Assembly: GCA_947179485.1 (NCBI GenBank)
Contig: OX359246.1
Coordinates: 20,274,001 to 20,338,000, forward strand
DNA length: 64,000 bases
Reading direction: 5' to 3'
Source: Allacma fusca
Taxonomy: Eukaryota > Arthropoda > Collembola > Symphypleona > Sminthuridae
The position numbers and the translations under genes were made by a program. The notes beneath the pieces are model-generated. The model was not told where the DNA came from. It saw only the letters and a list, made by a program, of their open reading frames with translations, and ran no database searches. Numbering within the stretch: the stretch's first letter is position 1; each line of letters begins with the position of its first letter. This document shows positions 10,566 to 22,647 of this stretch, in pieces.

Positions 10566-12408
10566 ATGTATATTGAACGTCAGCCGCCTGAAAAGAAACG
10601 ATATGATCAGTATGAACTTCTCTGTTCATTTCAATTAAGGCTTAAAGGGAACAACATGCTGACAAAAAAAGAATGGAGCCTAGTCAAATTCACTTTGAAA
10701 ATATCCTGCAAAACTCACACCGTTCCTTTTGACTGGAATGATGAGCAGGAGTGTTTAAGCAGAACATCATCAAAATTGAAAATTTGGACGTCCAAGCTTT
10801 GCTTCGTCAACATGTTTTTATATTTAACCTTCGTCTGTGCTCGCTTTCCTAGTACTGTACTTAATCCAGATGCTTCCGTTGCAGATTGTGTTATGCATTT
10901 GGTCACTCTCAATTGGTACGCATTAAATTGCATATGGCAGATTACAAATTTGAGTAACCATGACAGTGTCGCGTTACTTTTCAATCAAACTGCGTTTTTA
11001 AATATACATTATGGTAAGAATTATATTACCCTCTATGATCGTTTTAGTTACATATTATAATATTTTACAGTTGTTGCCTTCAATTTTGTATACTACATAA
11101 ATTTAAATTTATTTCAACAGGCTCCAGGCTTACTGGGGAGCCTTTTGGGAAGAGCAAGTACAGACACGTCTTTCTGAAAATCTTTAACATCAATTTACTT
11201 CCGTGTGTCTTAGTTTGGACAACCGTTATTATCGGAGCGAGACATCAAAATTTTTTTATGTTCTCAATTTTGCCAGAAAACATGCAATCCAAATTTTACA
11301 TAGTAGCATATGTTACAAATGAAATATTTTTTATGCTCCAGTATTATCCAACATACATACTCCTGATTTATTTCCAGTACATGTATCTCATGAGTTCCAA
11401 ATATTGGCTCCAAATAGTTTGGTGCGTAAAACGTTTTTGCCAGTGTTTATTAAATTTTACGAACATTTTGTTTATACACATAAGTGCCTGCATTTCGAAA
11501 TTAGGTGTATACTGTAACTAGGAACGACATGCAGGCTGTAACAAAACACTGCTGTCCTCTATCCCATACAAGGGGTGACTCATCCAGTATGTATTCCCTT
11601 AATGTCTTCCACATTTTATAAAATTGTTTCATTGACCTATGTCAATTTAGAGCGTTACATTAGGTCAGCAGGGACAAAATATTCGTCCCGTATTTCAATC
11701 CCATAATTTATGCAATTAGCCAACCGTAAACGTATGTAAAAAATGAATCTTCTGGAATAATTGATGGGATCAAACACTCTCGAGAAAAAAAGGAGTCACT
11801 CCATTCTATGGGCTAGAAGCGGAAGGCAGTTTTAGTTAGAACATTACAGTTAGATTTATTATAATAATATTAGAAAATTATTGTATTACAGCATTGAGTG
11901 GCCAAAGAAGGTAGAAAATCGTTTGGGAGCTTCCTCCAAAAACCCGGATTTGGAAACAACCTTCCAATACTACAAAAGCCTGGATTTGATTAACAAAGTG
12001 TATAACGAATGCTATTCCTCTATTCTGATACCATCTTTTAAGGTTATGAGCTGTTTGTGCGTGATTGTTTCCACCTACGCCTGCATTCGTTTCGGACACT
12101 CCATGAACCCAAGCATGGCAGTGATGCTGGTAGTCGTAGCTCTCTTTCAACTCTCTTTTGTTCTTTGCCTTTGCACCTTCGCTGCGGAGTTCCACGACAG
12201 GACGAAAAGATTCCCTGAGAATTTTAAAACTTGCATTGTCAAATCTGAACACTACAAATATCCTCTTCGATTTTATATCAAACGTGCGAAGACTTGCTGG
12301 CCATTTGGGTTCCGTGTGGGAAGTTTCTACTTTATTAAGAAAATCACCAAGATTTCTGTGGTGAATTTAATTGTGAATGGTGTTTTGTACTTATTGATTT
12401 CCTATTGA
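10566..12408 (+). CDS. Chemoreceptor-like multi-pass membrane protein, copy 2 (intact)
   Basis: Three exons: 10566-11013, 11121-11421 and 11892-12408, with introns of phase 1 and 2. The total of 1266 nt encodes 421 residues. ATG 10566 is the first in-frame ATG and aligns with the copy 1 start; ATG 10654 (MLTKKEW) is the alternative, used in copy 3. Hydrophobic segments lie at about 76-94, 106-126, 175-195, 208-240, 300-325, 330-352 and 400-420. A conserved QYYPTY(I/V)LLIYFQYMYL block falls in the fourth and VNGVLYLLISY at the C-terminus. Length, topology and a short hydrophobic C-terminal segment resemble arthropod gustatory or odorant receptors, and local tandem copies fit that. The canonical TYhhhhhQF motif of gustatory receptors is not present, so the family call is inference. 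Confidence 0.72.
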
Positions 12409-15366
12409 TGTTCACGTTACAGAAAATAATTGTAGTGGTTATTGTCTAAGCTGGCTGTAGTTCTAACTGATGGGTATGTCCCAGAGGTAACTTAATATTT
12501 TATAGCATCACTAATGTGCTTTTATGGCGTGGTCCAGTCGTTACCCATAATTAGAGTCGTTACCAAATTTTTCCTTGATATGACTGCAATTAATAATAAT
12601 TTTTTACGACTCATTCTAATGCCCATGCAAGTTGTGTCGATTAGTTTGGTCCCGGTTCTGTATTTACAATTTATGGCGAGACTTTAATTATTCCAGAATA
12701 GTTTGATGATGATTGATGTCGTAATTATTAATTATGTAGTAATTAAGTGGAGGAATAGTATGTACACCGCATAATCATGCATGCTTATAAGTATGTATCA
12801 AAAAAAGTGTGGCAGCTCCCTTTAAAGTACTAGTTGAAAGTCTCACTTCAGCTCAGCTTTCCCTGAGAGCTTTAGTAACATACATGACTAACTCAATGTT
12901 CTAATAAAATATTTAGCCCAGCCCAACTGAATAAAGCTGCTTCTATTGCCCTTATTTTTTATAAACAATTGCAGGGAGACAGGGAGCAGGATTTATTGTG
13001 CTGAAATGCTACATGTTTTTTTACGAGCCGCTGTTTATGCGCGGGTATGTGCGTTTCGATGTGTTTGAAATCAGAAACTTTTGAAACTCGAAATTAGGAT
13101 TCGATTTTAACTATCCTGGGTTGGCGCAGATTATTTCCATGGCTTATTTGTTAATTTGAGCCTTTTATGCAATATCTTCAAAAATCATGGATAACAAAAA
13201 ACTGTTGGAAATTACCTGCACAAAAGAATCGCCAAGTTTGTGGGGCTATAATGGGAAATATCGGGTTTTCTGAGATATCGCCTTGAAACAAATACCATAT
13301 TCCTCACCGATGTCACAAATCCAAGATTTTCTCATGAGATTTCAAAAATTCCAATGTAAAACGTTTTTCCCACATTCTTCGCTAAAATTCAGCTTATGGC
13401 GGTGGTTACTGCAAACATCATAGAAATCAAACCTATATGGCATTTTTAAGAGAAGTGAAAGAATTGATAATTCGCCAGAGTAACTACAATTTTTTATAAT
13501 TTAATCTTGCACGTGTTAACAATATTTAAGGTTCCAACAAACCCAATTTTGACAGGGAACTATTTTAGCAAACAAATGGATCCACATTCAATTTTTAAGA
13601 CGCTCAACGTTTTGGTATCCTTTTACAACAGCCAGATCTGCCATGATAAAATGAAGTGACAAAAAATTCTTCCGAGTTTGTCTTCTCAACGAATTATTAA
13701 ACAGCTCCTCAAAGCACCCATTAAATTTACAAGTAAGATTTTCTCCCAACTTTGATCCTCATTGCCAAAATTCTCAACGCGTAGACCCAAATTGCAGCCT
13801 ATGGAATTTTGTCATGGAAAATGGAAACTACCAAACTTTCGCCAGAGTATCACATGGTATGAAAACATTAATTTTTCCCCAGGGCAAATTTTATGGCACA
13901 ATTGTGCCTCCATCATTTTCACAATTCTTAATCATGCAAATTTGATAACATCCAATGCTTACGCTACGCTAGTCCATGACCTCGTTCTGTCTACGAACTA
14001 AATTCAATAAAAAAAGTTGCTTCTACTGGGGCGAAAAATAAGGAAAACTTTGAGGAAAATAATCGAGTATTTTCAGTAGCCCATTGTCGAAATACTAGGT
14101 ACTTCAATTCCAGAAATAATGTTTGAATTTAGGAAAGAATTGATAATTTGAAAAAACCTTCCCTTCTCAGTATCCCTCGTTTTCTTCGATCGGGATTTTT
14201 GATTCCCTGATACAATCAAGCCAACGTAACTGTACACCCCTGTATATCAGTACTATACAAGTGGTCATTGTGATATTGTTGTGAAATAGTTTGTAATAGT
14301 GTTTAGAGTATGTCCGCTTAAGTTGCGTCCTCCCCCTTCATCAGTCCTCAAGCGATTAAATGGAAATGACCCATTTGATAGATTGTCATAATTACAAATA
14401 ATCTTAATACATTTCGATTTTACGATATCTTTGGTATATGTCAAATTAATTAAATCAAATTGACGAAGGCTGTTACAAAAAAGGGAGTCTCCTTTTTTAC
14501 GACATTTTAATATAGTGAGTCGCTTTGGGGAGGGAAATATATTATTGCACATTGCACATACACAAATTGGTAATACTATTATCTACAATGTAGGACATGG
14601 GCAAGAAGTTCCTGGTTGTTGAAAATAGCACGTATCAGGAAAGGACAAAAATATATTGTGCTCACTGTTTGTGTCATTATTTGTAGATATGTTAATAACG
14701 GAGTTTTGTATGAAGAAACCCATTAAATAAACATTGCGATTATTTAAACGTAATTGTATCGGAGACAATTTCCATTTGTTGCACCATGCAAAATTCAGCA
14801 TCGGATCCTAAAGCATCCTGGCCTGATTCGTCGAACGCTATTCTCTGACCTGTCAATTAAGCGAATAACATTATAAATTGATACTAATCCCGGCAGATAA
14901 CTGAAATTGTAATTTATGGGTACAAATGTCTGAAATTCAGTTATTTAAAATGAAGTTTTATTTGCAATTTGATGAGAAATAAGACTCCAATATTCTTATC
15001 AATGAACGAACAGGTAGATACATTTTGAACACTATGAATGCCGCATCAGCTGAAAAAATTGGTATTTCGATGTGTTAAAATTGTTGCAACATCATGGGCA
15101 TTGAATCATCTTATAAGTCTCAGCTTTCAAATTTGAACGTAGCTTTTTAAATTACGTTAGTTTATAGTTGTCCATTTGATCCGCGGACACGTTGTCAAAT
15201 TTTTATACCTAAGAACCTTCAGGAACTGCTTCTATTCCGCAGAACTGGGTCACATCCTCAGCAATCAGTATTTTATTGCTTCGAAACAAGTAATTTGAAT
15301 TTAACAAAAAGGGAATATCATAAACCAGTTCTTTCTAGCCTTAAATTTAGGATTATCTGCGCAAAC

Positions 15367-15397
<31 letters not shown>

Positions 15398-15475
15398 ATA
15401 TAACTATTTATGAAAATATTTAACCCTCAGAGTTTTTTAATACAAACTGAGTTCAATTTCTGGCGTGAACTAATC
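12409..15475. other. 3' flank of copy 2 with a unit-B-specific block
   Basis: 12409-14367 is paralogous to the copy 1 flank; the target site of the unit-A hAT element is uninterrupted here (about 13805-13830). 14368-15305 occurs only in unit B: upstream and downstream anchors GATTAAATGGAAA(T/C)GA and CATAAACCAGTTCTT are adjacent in unit A near 8420-8470. No transposase, terminal repeat or target duplication was recognised in the block. No gene is supported. Confidence 0.55.
15366..15399. repeat. AT dinucleotide microsatellite
   Basis: A run of ATATAT interrupted by one GT. The matching position in unit A (about 8500-8520) has only short TATA tracts, so it expanded in unit B. Confidence 0.9.
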
Positions 15476-15739
15476 TACCTAATTTAGTAATTTCTGAAAT
15501 TAAACCCTAAGCCTATCAAGCAGAGTAATGTAATATGTACGGGTTCAGGTAATGCCAAATTAACCTCATTATTATTTACAGATGAAAGAATATACCCTAA
15601 GGTGGATATTTTGACTCATTAGAGAAGTGGTGAATAAACCAGATTCTAAACCCTATACAACTTTCCAAGTGACGACAATGCAAACTTTTTAGAATTAAAT
15701 TGTATTAGTAAATTGAATGTCATGTAAATACAAAAATTA

Positions 15740-16234
15740 GCCCATAATCTTCATACCCTCATCGTCATTTCGTCGGAAATTTTATGGGGCTGTGTTTTCC
15801 AGGCAATCTTTCTGGATGCTATGAAATTGTTATTTATAGAAATATTTGGCCCAACTTCGAGTTTCAGAAAATTAGAGTTAATGACATTTGTACCATATGG
15901 TGCAATTATTGTGCAAATTTGACTGACATTTTTGGACATTTACGGTAAACGTATGATGTTTATTGCTCAAGCTTCAGGAGTTCCTCCAAACGTTCTAGTT
16001 GTTATTAGCAGGCTCGGGAAAAATGGTGCGGTTATTTTAGCTATTGAAAAGTTAAATTGGAAAGAAATAGATGGATTTTTTGCAAGCTTATGTTTATTAA
16101 ATGGAATCTTTTTTTATATTTACTACCGATTTTTAAAATCATCTTTAAAAACTGACGTAATTATCTTAATGTACCTGCAGCTAAGTGCGTTAACAAGACG
16201 GGTAACTGTCTCAACCAAACACTTTAGTGTCTAA
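15740..16234 (+). other. Hydrophobic open stretches, unidentified
   Basis: Two adjacent plus-strand stretches, separated by a stop, read like transmembrane segments: one with FVPYGAIIVQI and one from about 15930 with FASLCLLNGIFFYIYYRFL near its end. This resembles the last helices of a transporter-type protein, but I cannot assign a family and no credible exon borders were found. It could be an exon relic or chance AT-rich hydrophobic coding. Confidence 0.2.
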
Positions 16235-16633
16235 AAATGAGCAAACTGTTATTTGTCCAAAACAGACAGGTGTCTTTAAAAATAATTGATAATAACACAT
16301 CTCCGTGGGACAGAGACCAGGGACACGGAACATATATCGAAATGTTGGTTGGAAATTTCCGTCTGAGTTTAAGTCATACTTGCGTAATACTTGACGTTCT
16401 AGATACAAGAAGTGAAACTTTGGAAGGAAAGTTTCAAATAATTTGAAGTTTTTATTACTTTGCCCTGTCTTTTTGTTACTTCTTGTGTGTATTCCTGCAA
16501 AATTTATTTTTTCGGTGCTACTTTTATACCCAAAAACACTAACATTAAATATAAACCGTACTGACGCCCAATCCCATGGTGCTGTGACCCGTTTCTAAAC
16601 CATGTCATTGCAGTCAAGAGCTGTTGTCGGGTG

Positions 16634-16846
16634 TTAATGCAAAATTAAAGTTTTATGCAAAAGCTTTCCACCAATTTTACCCAGAATATATTCAAACGTG
16701 CATTTGGAAATTCTGAATTGTTTGGTAAAGTAGAATGAATTAGGATTTCCAAAAATTATTCGGGGTTTAAATTTTCTCCTTGCTCTTTCTCGAGAAATCC
16801 GATCATTTTCGTCACTTTCACTACTTGTATCAAGTAAACAATTCAT
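16634..16846 (-). pseudogene. PIF/Harbinger-like transposase N-terminal fragment
   Basis: A 70-residue minus-strand stretch with an acidic Ser/Glu run (DTSSESDEND), a basic segment (RERARRKFKPRI) and FRISKCTFEYILGKIGG. This order resembles the N-terminus of HARBI1-type nucleases, where a basic linker precedes an F-R-M-S-x-x-x-F helix. The catalytic part is not visible. Downstream at 17165-17183 the sequence ATGAAATAGGGCC could be an element terminus, but no matching opposite end was found. Confidence 0.4.
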
Positions 16847-16859
16847 GTTTACTGTTTAA

Positions 16860-17799
16860 AATCTGTCTAAATCAATAATATGTATATATAATATTTTTTT
16901 GTATCTATACCAAAACAATTTTATATAAACTCTATTTACAATTTGACAGCCGTTTAAGGTACTGTCACCTTTGAGCGACAATTGTAAGTCACTTGTAATT
17001 ACGCTGGTATATGAAACGTAATAACTGTAAATCATTTACAATTTCCTGTCATTATCAGTAGATTTTTCCTGTCACTGGTCATTGTCAAACGGCTTTTTAT
17101 AAAATCATAGTTCAATTGACAATTGACAATTTGTCACTTCTCACTTGTAATTGTCGGATTGTAATGTTTATGAAATAGGGCCTCTATTTTAATATTTTTA
17201 CAGTTACTGATGGGCGAAATAATTTGAAGTATTTAAGAGAATTCCATAAAATACAATGGTTGTTATTATTAAGTTTAATTTTCAAACCACATGAGTTTTA
17301 GCATTGAAACTGCGGAGGTGTAATCAATTTTTTTTAAGTGAACAATTCGTCACAGGAAAGGAGTAGCTCCACCCGAAGTAACTGTAACTGTGGAGGGGTT
17401 TTGGCTAGTGACATTTACAGTATCGAGATTATCGCTGTATAAGCTCCGTAATCATTGTGAGTTCAATGTCGGTATTTCTTAAACAATAATTTATAGCTAA
17501 TACATAAACCATGGATTGATAGAACAGGAAAATATAATCAATAATTGTGGCCCGTTCAGGTAAAACAATTTAATTGGTGATTTTGTTCGTACTACGTTCT
17601 TATTTGAAAATAGATTCATTATTGAAATTAATTCGATCTTGAAGTTGTTTATGCTAAATATGTGACTTTTGTATGAAGGCTGAAACAACTACACTAGAAA
17701 TAGTCTCTTGTCTGCTGTACAGCAGCAACCTAAAGAACAATTTGGAACAGCGTCCTTCATTTTTTCCTTCATTGTCCTTCACAGTAACAAAATCACAAA
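16860..17799. other. Non-coding; short inverted TTGACAATTGTAA-like words
   Basis: 16930-17190 contains repeated TGTAATTGTC/GACAATT words in both orientations, as in a transposon subterminal zone, ending at the possible terminus near 17183. 17190-17799 shows no gene; it includes the 5' flank of copy 3. Confidence 0.35.
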
Positions 17800-19406
17800 A
17801 TGTTGACACAAAAAGAGTGGAATTTAGTCAAATTCACTTTGAAAATAACCTGCAAAATTCACACCGTTCCTTTTGACTGGAATGATGAACAGGAGTGTTT
17901 AAGCAGAACATCATCAAAATTCAAAATTTGGACTTCCAAGTTTTGCTTCGTCAGTACATTTTTATATTTAACCTTCGTCTGTGTTCGTGTTCCAAGTACG
18001 GTCCTTAATCCAAATGCTTCAGTTGCAGATTACGTTATGCATTTGATTGCTTTCCTGTGGTATGCTTTAAATTGGATTTGGCAGATTACGAATTTGAGCA
18101 ACCCTGATAGTGTTGCATTACTCTTTAATCAGACTGCGTTTTTAAATATACACCATGGTAAGCCCGTCGCTGCGCATTACACTAACAGTTTGATCGTTTT
18201 AGTTGATCAGGATTGGCAGGAATTGCTAGTTTCACATGAACCCTATTGTTGATTTACTTTTGCTATTCCCAGACGTAATATTCTACAATAAATTATTATT
18301 TATTTTCCCAGGTTCCCAGCTTACGGGAGAGCCTTTTGGAAAGAACAAGTACCGACATATTTTTCTGAAGATTTGTAACTACAGTTTTCCTCTATGTATC
18401 GCAACTTGGACAGCCGTTATTATAGCAGCGAGACATCAAAGTTTCTTTGTGTTCTCACTTTTCCCAGAAAACATGCGATCCTTAGCTTACATCCTAATTT
18501 ACGCCACATCTGAACTCATATTTTTGTTTCAATATTATCCAACATACGTGCTCTTGATTTATTTCCAGTACATGTATCTGGTCAGTTCCAAATATTGGCT
18601 CCAACTAGTTTGGTACGTAAACCTTTTTTGACAATATTTATTTTTTTATTCTATATTATTTCAATTATTTCATAATTAGGGAAAATAAGTAACTAAATGC
18701 AGGGTGGAACTAAACATTCCCACCTCCTTGCTCCTACAGATAGGAACAAGTTTCATAAAAATTTTAAAAAGAATTTCCCACAAACTAGAGAAGTCAGTAG
18801 TGCTTGAATTACTTCCTGCTATGAGCTAGAGGGGACAAATGTTTTTTTATATATACCCTGCAAATTACAACTGAGTTATTTTGTTACAGCATGGAGTGGC
18901 CAAGGATGCTGAAAAATTCTTTGAAAACATCACCCAGAGACCTGGATTTGGATACAATCTTTCAATATTACAAAAGCCTAGATCTGATTAACAAAGTTTA
19001 TAATGAGTGCTATTCCCTTATTTTAATACCATCTTGTAAGGTTAAGAGTTGTGCCCTTGTGATCGCTTCGACATATGCCTACATTCGTTACGGTCATTCC
19101 ATGATCCCAATCATAGCAGCTATGCTAGGTGTAATTGCTTTCATTCAACTCGCTTTTGTTCTTTGTCTTTGCACCTTCGCGGCGGAGTTCCACGATAGGA
19201 CCAAATGGTTTTGTGTGAATTTCAAAACTTGTGTAGTCGAATCTCGGCGCCAAAATCATTCTCTACAATTTTATATCAAGCTTGCAAAGACTTGCTGGCC
19301 ATTTGGGTTCCGTGTGGGAAGTTTCTACTTTATTAAGAAAATCACCAAGATTTCGGTGGTCAATTTAATTGTGAATGGTATTTTATATTTATTGATTTCC
19401 TACTGA
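17800..19406 (+). CDS. Chemoreceptor-like multi-pass membrane protein, copy 3 (intact)
   Basis: Exons 17800-18157, 18312-18612 and 18890-19406 total 1176 nt and encode 391 residues. Junctions are G|GTAAGC with CCCAG|G, and TG|GTACGT with TTACAG|C, in the same phases as in copies 1 and 2. ATG 17800 (MLTQKEW) is preceded by an in-frame stop, so the N-terminus is about 30 residues shorter than in copy 2 unless an upstream exon exists. The protein shares the WNDEQECLSRTSSK block, the VALLFNQTAFLNIHHG exon end and the C-terminal block CWPFGFRVGSFYFIKK with the other copies, but is clearly more diverged elsewhere. Topology is the same, with about seven hydrophobic segments. Its flanks do not obviously align with units A and B, so it is an older duplicate. 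The chemosensory role is inferred from size, topology and tandem arrangement only. Confidence 0.72.
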
Positions 19407-19652
19407 TTTTGACATACATTACAGAAAATACTAGCGTCGGTTTGTTTCCAGGCTGACTCACAGTTGTGTCAATGTTTCATATAATATAGGTATATTGTGC
19501 GACCATGAAATATCAGAACATATAGCCTGAAACGTTCACGCATTTGAAATGATGCCCTTGACAATGGTTGATGACCCCAATGCGAACTTGTTTTAAAATA
19601 CTCATGGTTTACTCGCCCTTGTGTAGACCTCTGGAACGTTATTAACATAAAT

Positions 19653-20268
19653 TAGGAGTGGGACTGTTCCGGAATGTTCCAGGATTTCTTGGAATGGTCT
19701 GGTCCTTGAGCCTGGACCAGACTATTTGATCTGTTCTCAGTGTAGGACCAGGACCATAAGGTCTTTTAGATTTTAGGACCGGAACAATCTGGTCCGTACA
19801 AATTGCTGGAACAGGAACATATGTTCTGTTCCTCAAAATAACTCGGACCAGACCGGAACAGAACAGACCAGACCACTAGGACCGAATAGGTTCATAATAC
19901 TATCACAACATTCAAGCATTTGACAATTTAGATAATGTTTTGAATAATTTATTTGATTATTTGAAACAACGTGTAGCAAAATCTAGCATCATCTATTCGC
20001 GGGAATTGGAAATACGTAAATGGTCATCTATCGAATCTGGTCCGACCATTTGACATGTTTGCTGGAACGTTCCAAATGGTCTGGTCCAAACAAAGGACCA
20101 AACATTCTGGTCTGTTCTTTGAGCTGGACCAGGTCTAATTGGTCTAAGAAGGTTCTTGGACCAGATACATTTGGTCCTTTGGTAACCAGGGAACAGACCG
20201 GAACAGACCATGGAACAGAGCAGAACGGACCAAAATTTCTGGTCGGGACCAGAACAGTCCCATTCCTA
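19653..20268. mobile_element. hAT-type non-autonomous element, GGACCAGA family
   Basis: 616 bp with inverted termini TAGGAGTGGGACTGTT (left) and TAGGAATGGGACTGTT (right, inverted), 15 of 16 matching. It is flanked by the perfect 8-bp target duplication ACATAAAT at 19645-19652 and 20269-20276. Almost the whole body is a degenerate series of GGACCAGA/TCTGGTCC words in both orientations (for example around 19695-19870 and 20035-20255). There is no coding content. A related fragment lies at 45645-45779. Confidence 0.92.
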
Positions 20269-20751
20269 ACATAAATACCGTCTAGCTCAATAATGTCGAT
20301 TCATAATTATTAGCACAGACTCGTATGGATAAAACTACCTTTATTTCCTCTGAAACAAGCATTTACGCACTACTTTCATTTACACGTAGACAAGTCAGAT
20401 AATTTATTTTAGGGCAATGCCATATATATAGATATTAGTATACTTCCACAATTCCACTTTAGATAAGCATGTACAAATAAGATAATGTCTTATAATTAGA
20501 GGTTTCCAATAAGTTCCCATCATTCATTGTCTGATTGTGAGCTGGACCATTTACTTAAACTAGAACCAGGAATTATTAAACTGAAGTTATAGTATTTACT
20601 ACTTTTTTCGCAGGTGTTAAATGTTCCTCCGCAATGTAGTATGTATATGTATGTATAATTTCTGCTGTGCAGGCAACCCCACAAAACCTATCCTACCCCA
20701 GAAAACCATGTTAAGACCAATGTATAAAATTACGAGAATGTAAGTATATAA

Positions 20752-21114
20752 AAAACAATTGGAGTACAATCTGAATTTTATGCAACATTTGTTAAGGCTA
20801 AGGCTGTCCATACGTACGTAATTGATATATTGGAAACTGGAGAATATTACCAGTTTAGACAAGACAATTTATCAACAACAACACGAAACAACAAACACGA
20901 TGATTTTTTAGATAACTGTGGATCTCAATTATATGTGGAATGGCAAAACGTGGATGCAGAAATTAGTTGCACAATTACTCCGGAGTCCGGAGGAATTGGA
21001 GCAGTCTGTCAAATGCATCCACTCCGACTCTGCGACGGACGTGATGGAATATATATAGCAATTAAAAACATTAGAGAAATCGGTTGCTACATTACAATTG
21101 ATCACTTAATGTGA
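20752..21114 (+). CDS. Unrecognised open reading frame, possible exon
   Basis: The plus frame is open from a stop at 20749 to TGA/TAA at about 21112, giving some 120 residues with no ATG near its start. It would therefore have to be a downstream exon or a relic. It contains five cysteines, SGGIGAVCQMHPLRLCDGRD and a final GCYITIDHL. The composition is protein-like (balanced residues, few low-complexity runs), but I recognise no family. No strong acceptor was identified upstream. Confidence 0.25.
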   Translation, partial: KTIGVQSEFYATFVKAKAVHTYVIDILETGEYYQFRQDNLSTTTRNNKHDDFLDNCGSQLYVEWQNVDAEISCTITPESGGIGAVCQMHPLRLCDGRDGIYIAIKNIREIGCYITIDHLM

Positions 21115-21500
21115 TATCCATATCGGCAGATGTCAGTTACCAATTTTTCAACTAATGGTTGCGTAACAGTAATCGATAGTAATTAATACTTACATTTGAA
21201 AATTGACGATTACAATTAACAATAATTTGCCAAACATGGCAAAACGATGATCGCTGGTAATGGTAATTCAGTGGAGGCCTTGTATAAGGAGAAGCCATGA
21301 TATTGAAAAGCCGATGATGTATGGAAATAAGCCCAGACTACACAATGCCCTTATGTCGCAAAGTGTTTTTCGGATGGACTAGTAGATCCCAAAATACGAT
21401 CGGAAATCCCGAATTACAAGGAGACCCTAATTGTGGCCGACGGCTGCAGGTGTTAACACTGAAAAAAGAATATCAAGCGCTATAACAGCAAAAAATTATT

Positions 21501-21573
21501 GGCCCATGAGGGGATCGAACCCGCGACCTTCGCGTTATTAGCACGACGCTCTAACCAACTGAGCTAATGGGCC
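21501..21573 (-). tRNA. tRNA-Ile (anticodon AAT)
   Basis: 73 nt, no intron. On the minus strand the acceptor stem GGCCCAT pairs with ATGGGCC, the D arm is GCTC/GAGC, the anticodon stem TCGTG/CGCGA encloses the loop CTAATAA, and the T loop is TTCGATC. Anticodon AAT decodes isoleucine after A-to-I editing. The T stem GCGGG/CCCTC has one C-T mismatch at its second pair. A run of T residues (21491-21495 complement) 3' of the gene is the Pol III terminator. CCA is not encoded, as usual in eukaryotes. Confidence 0.97.
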
Positions 21574-22647
21574 TTATTGAAATGTACACGCTTGGGAATT
21601 ACACTCCCTTTTGATATTTTTGTTTTCGGTATCCTCCCGAGTCCTGTCTGATAAAGCAATGGAGCTTAAATGCATTAACTATTTATCATTTATAGTTATC
21701 AGTATTGTACTGTTGATAAAGATTTAATTGTGTTTTATTAGGGTTGAATATTATTTTCTTGCTCTTAACGATAAACCCTTAAACTTTCGATGCTCTTATT
21801 TAGTTGGTGTGAAATGTTTTTAGTAATTATTATAATTAATTTTTTTTGTTACGGCAATTGAAATGGCAATTTTGCACCATTTCTTTAAAACAGCAGGATT
21901 TGTAATCATCCCATAAAAGTGTCCACATCGAAACAATCTTGACTCTTATAAGCAGATAACACTGACGGAAAGGAGAAATCGTTCAAAAATTTTAGAACTT
22001 AAAGCATTCTACCGCCTTGCATTGTCTTGCAAAGCCGTAGATTCTTTATTACAACCAGACTAGTTTGTAATAATTACTAAAACACCCATTTCGGCAAATA
22101 ATTTTGACCCGACAATTTTTTGACTTCTACCAAAAGTTAAAAAACGAGGTTTTTTTTTTTACTTAAATCAAAAAGTGGATTCAATTTTCCTTAGCTCATA
22201 TATATTAAAGTCGATTCTTTAGGTGTAAGAATTTTATTCTTTGGATTTATCCAACCGCATGTTCAAATAATGTTTCAAAATTTTAAGATTCTACGACGCA
22301 TTGTCAATGCCTTCAAGATTAATTAAATACTAATCAAGCTATTCTTGGAAAACTGCCTGAGCAGTTATGGTACTTGTAATCTCTAAATTACGTGTTTGCA
22401 GCTAATATTGTTACCTTTGAGTCCCTCACGTCTCTTTTAATTATGTCAAATAAAGAGAACAGTTTTCGGATTGTATAGTAATTTCTGTCCACAAATAAAA
22501 CAAACTTAAGTTTATTTCAGCATGATCAATTATCCTCATAATTATCCTTAAACTCAGTTTGTCTTCATTTTAAAAGTACCCAAGATAAACAAATAATGTT
22601 AACGCTCTTAAGCTACAAAATAGCCAGGGAAGAAGCAAAAATTAATT
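21574..22647. other. Spacer between the tRNA genes
   Basis: AT-rich, no open frame of interest and no recognisable repeat. Confidence 0.6.

Larger units (their letters stand above)
9754..15475 (+). repeat. Segmental tandem duplication, unit B
   Basis: This is the direct-orientation partner of 1961-8601 and holds the intact second copy of the chemoreceptor-like gene. It lacks the hAT element of unit A and so preserves the pre-insertion site near 13805-13830. A block of about 940 bp (14368-15305) is present only here; no family was recognised in it. Confidence 0.85.

Noticed and set aside
11878-12252. Minus-strand open frame opposite exon 3 of copy 2 (also 3876-4247)
   Set aside because: Antisense shadow of the conserved chemoreceptor-like exon.
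19993-20274. Open frames on both strands with PGPxxRTDQ repeats
   Set aside because: Translation of GGACCAGA words in a non-autonomous element.
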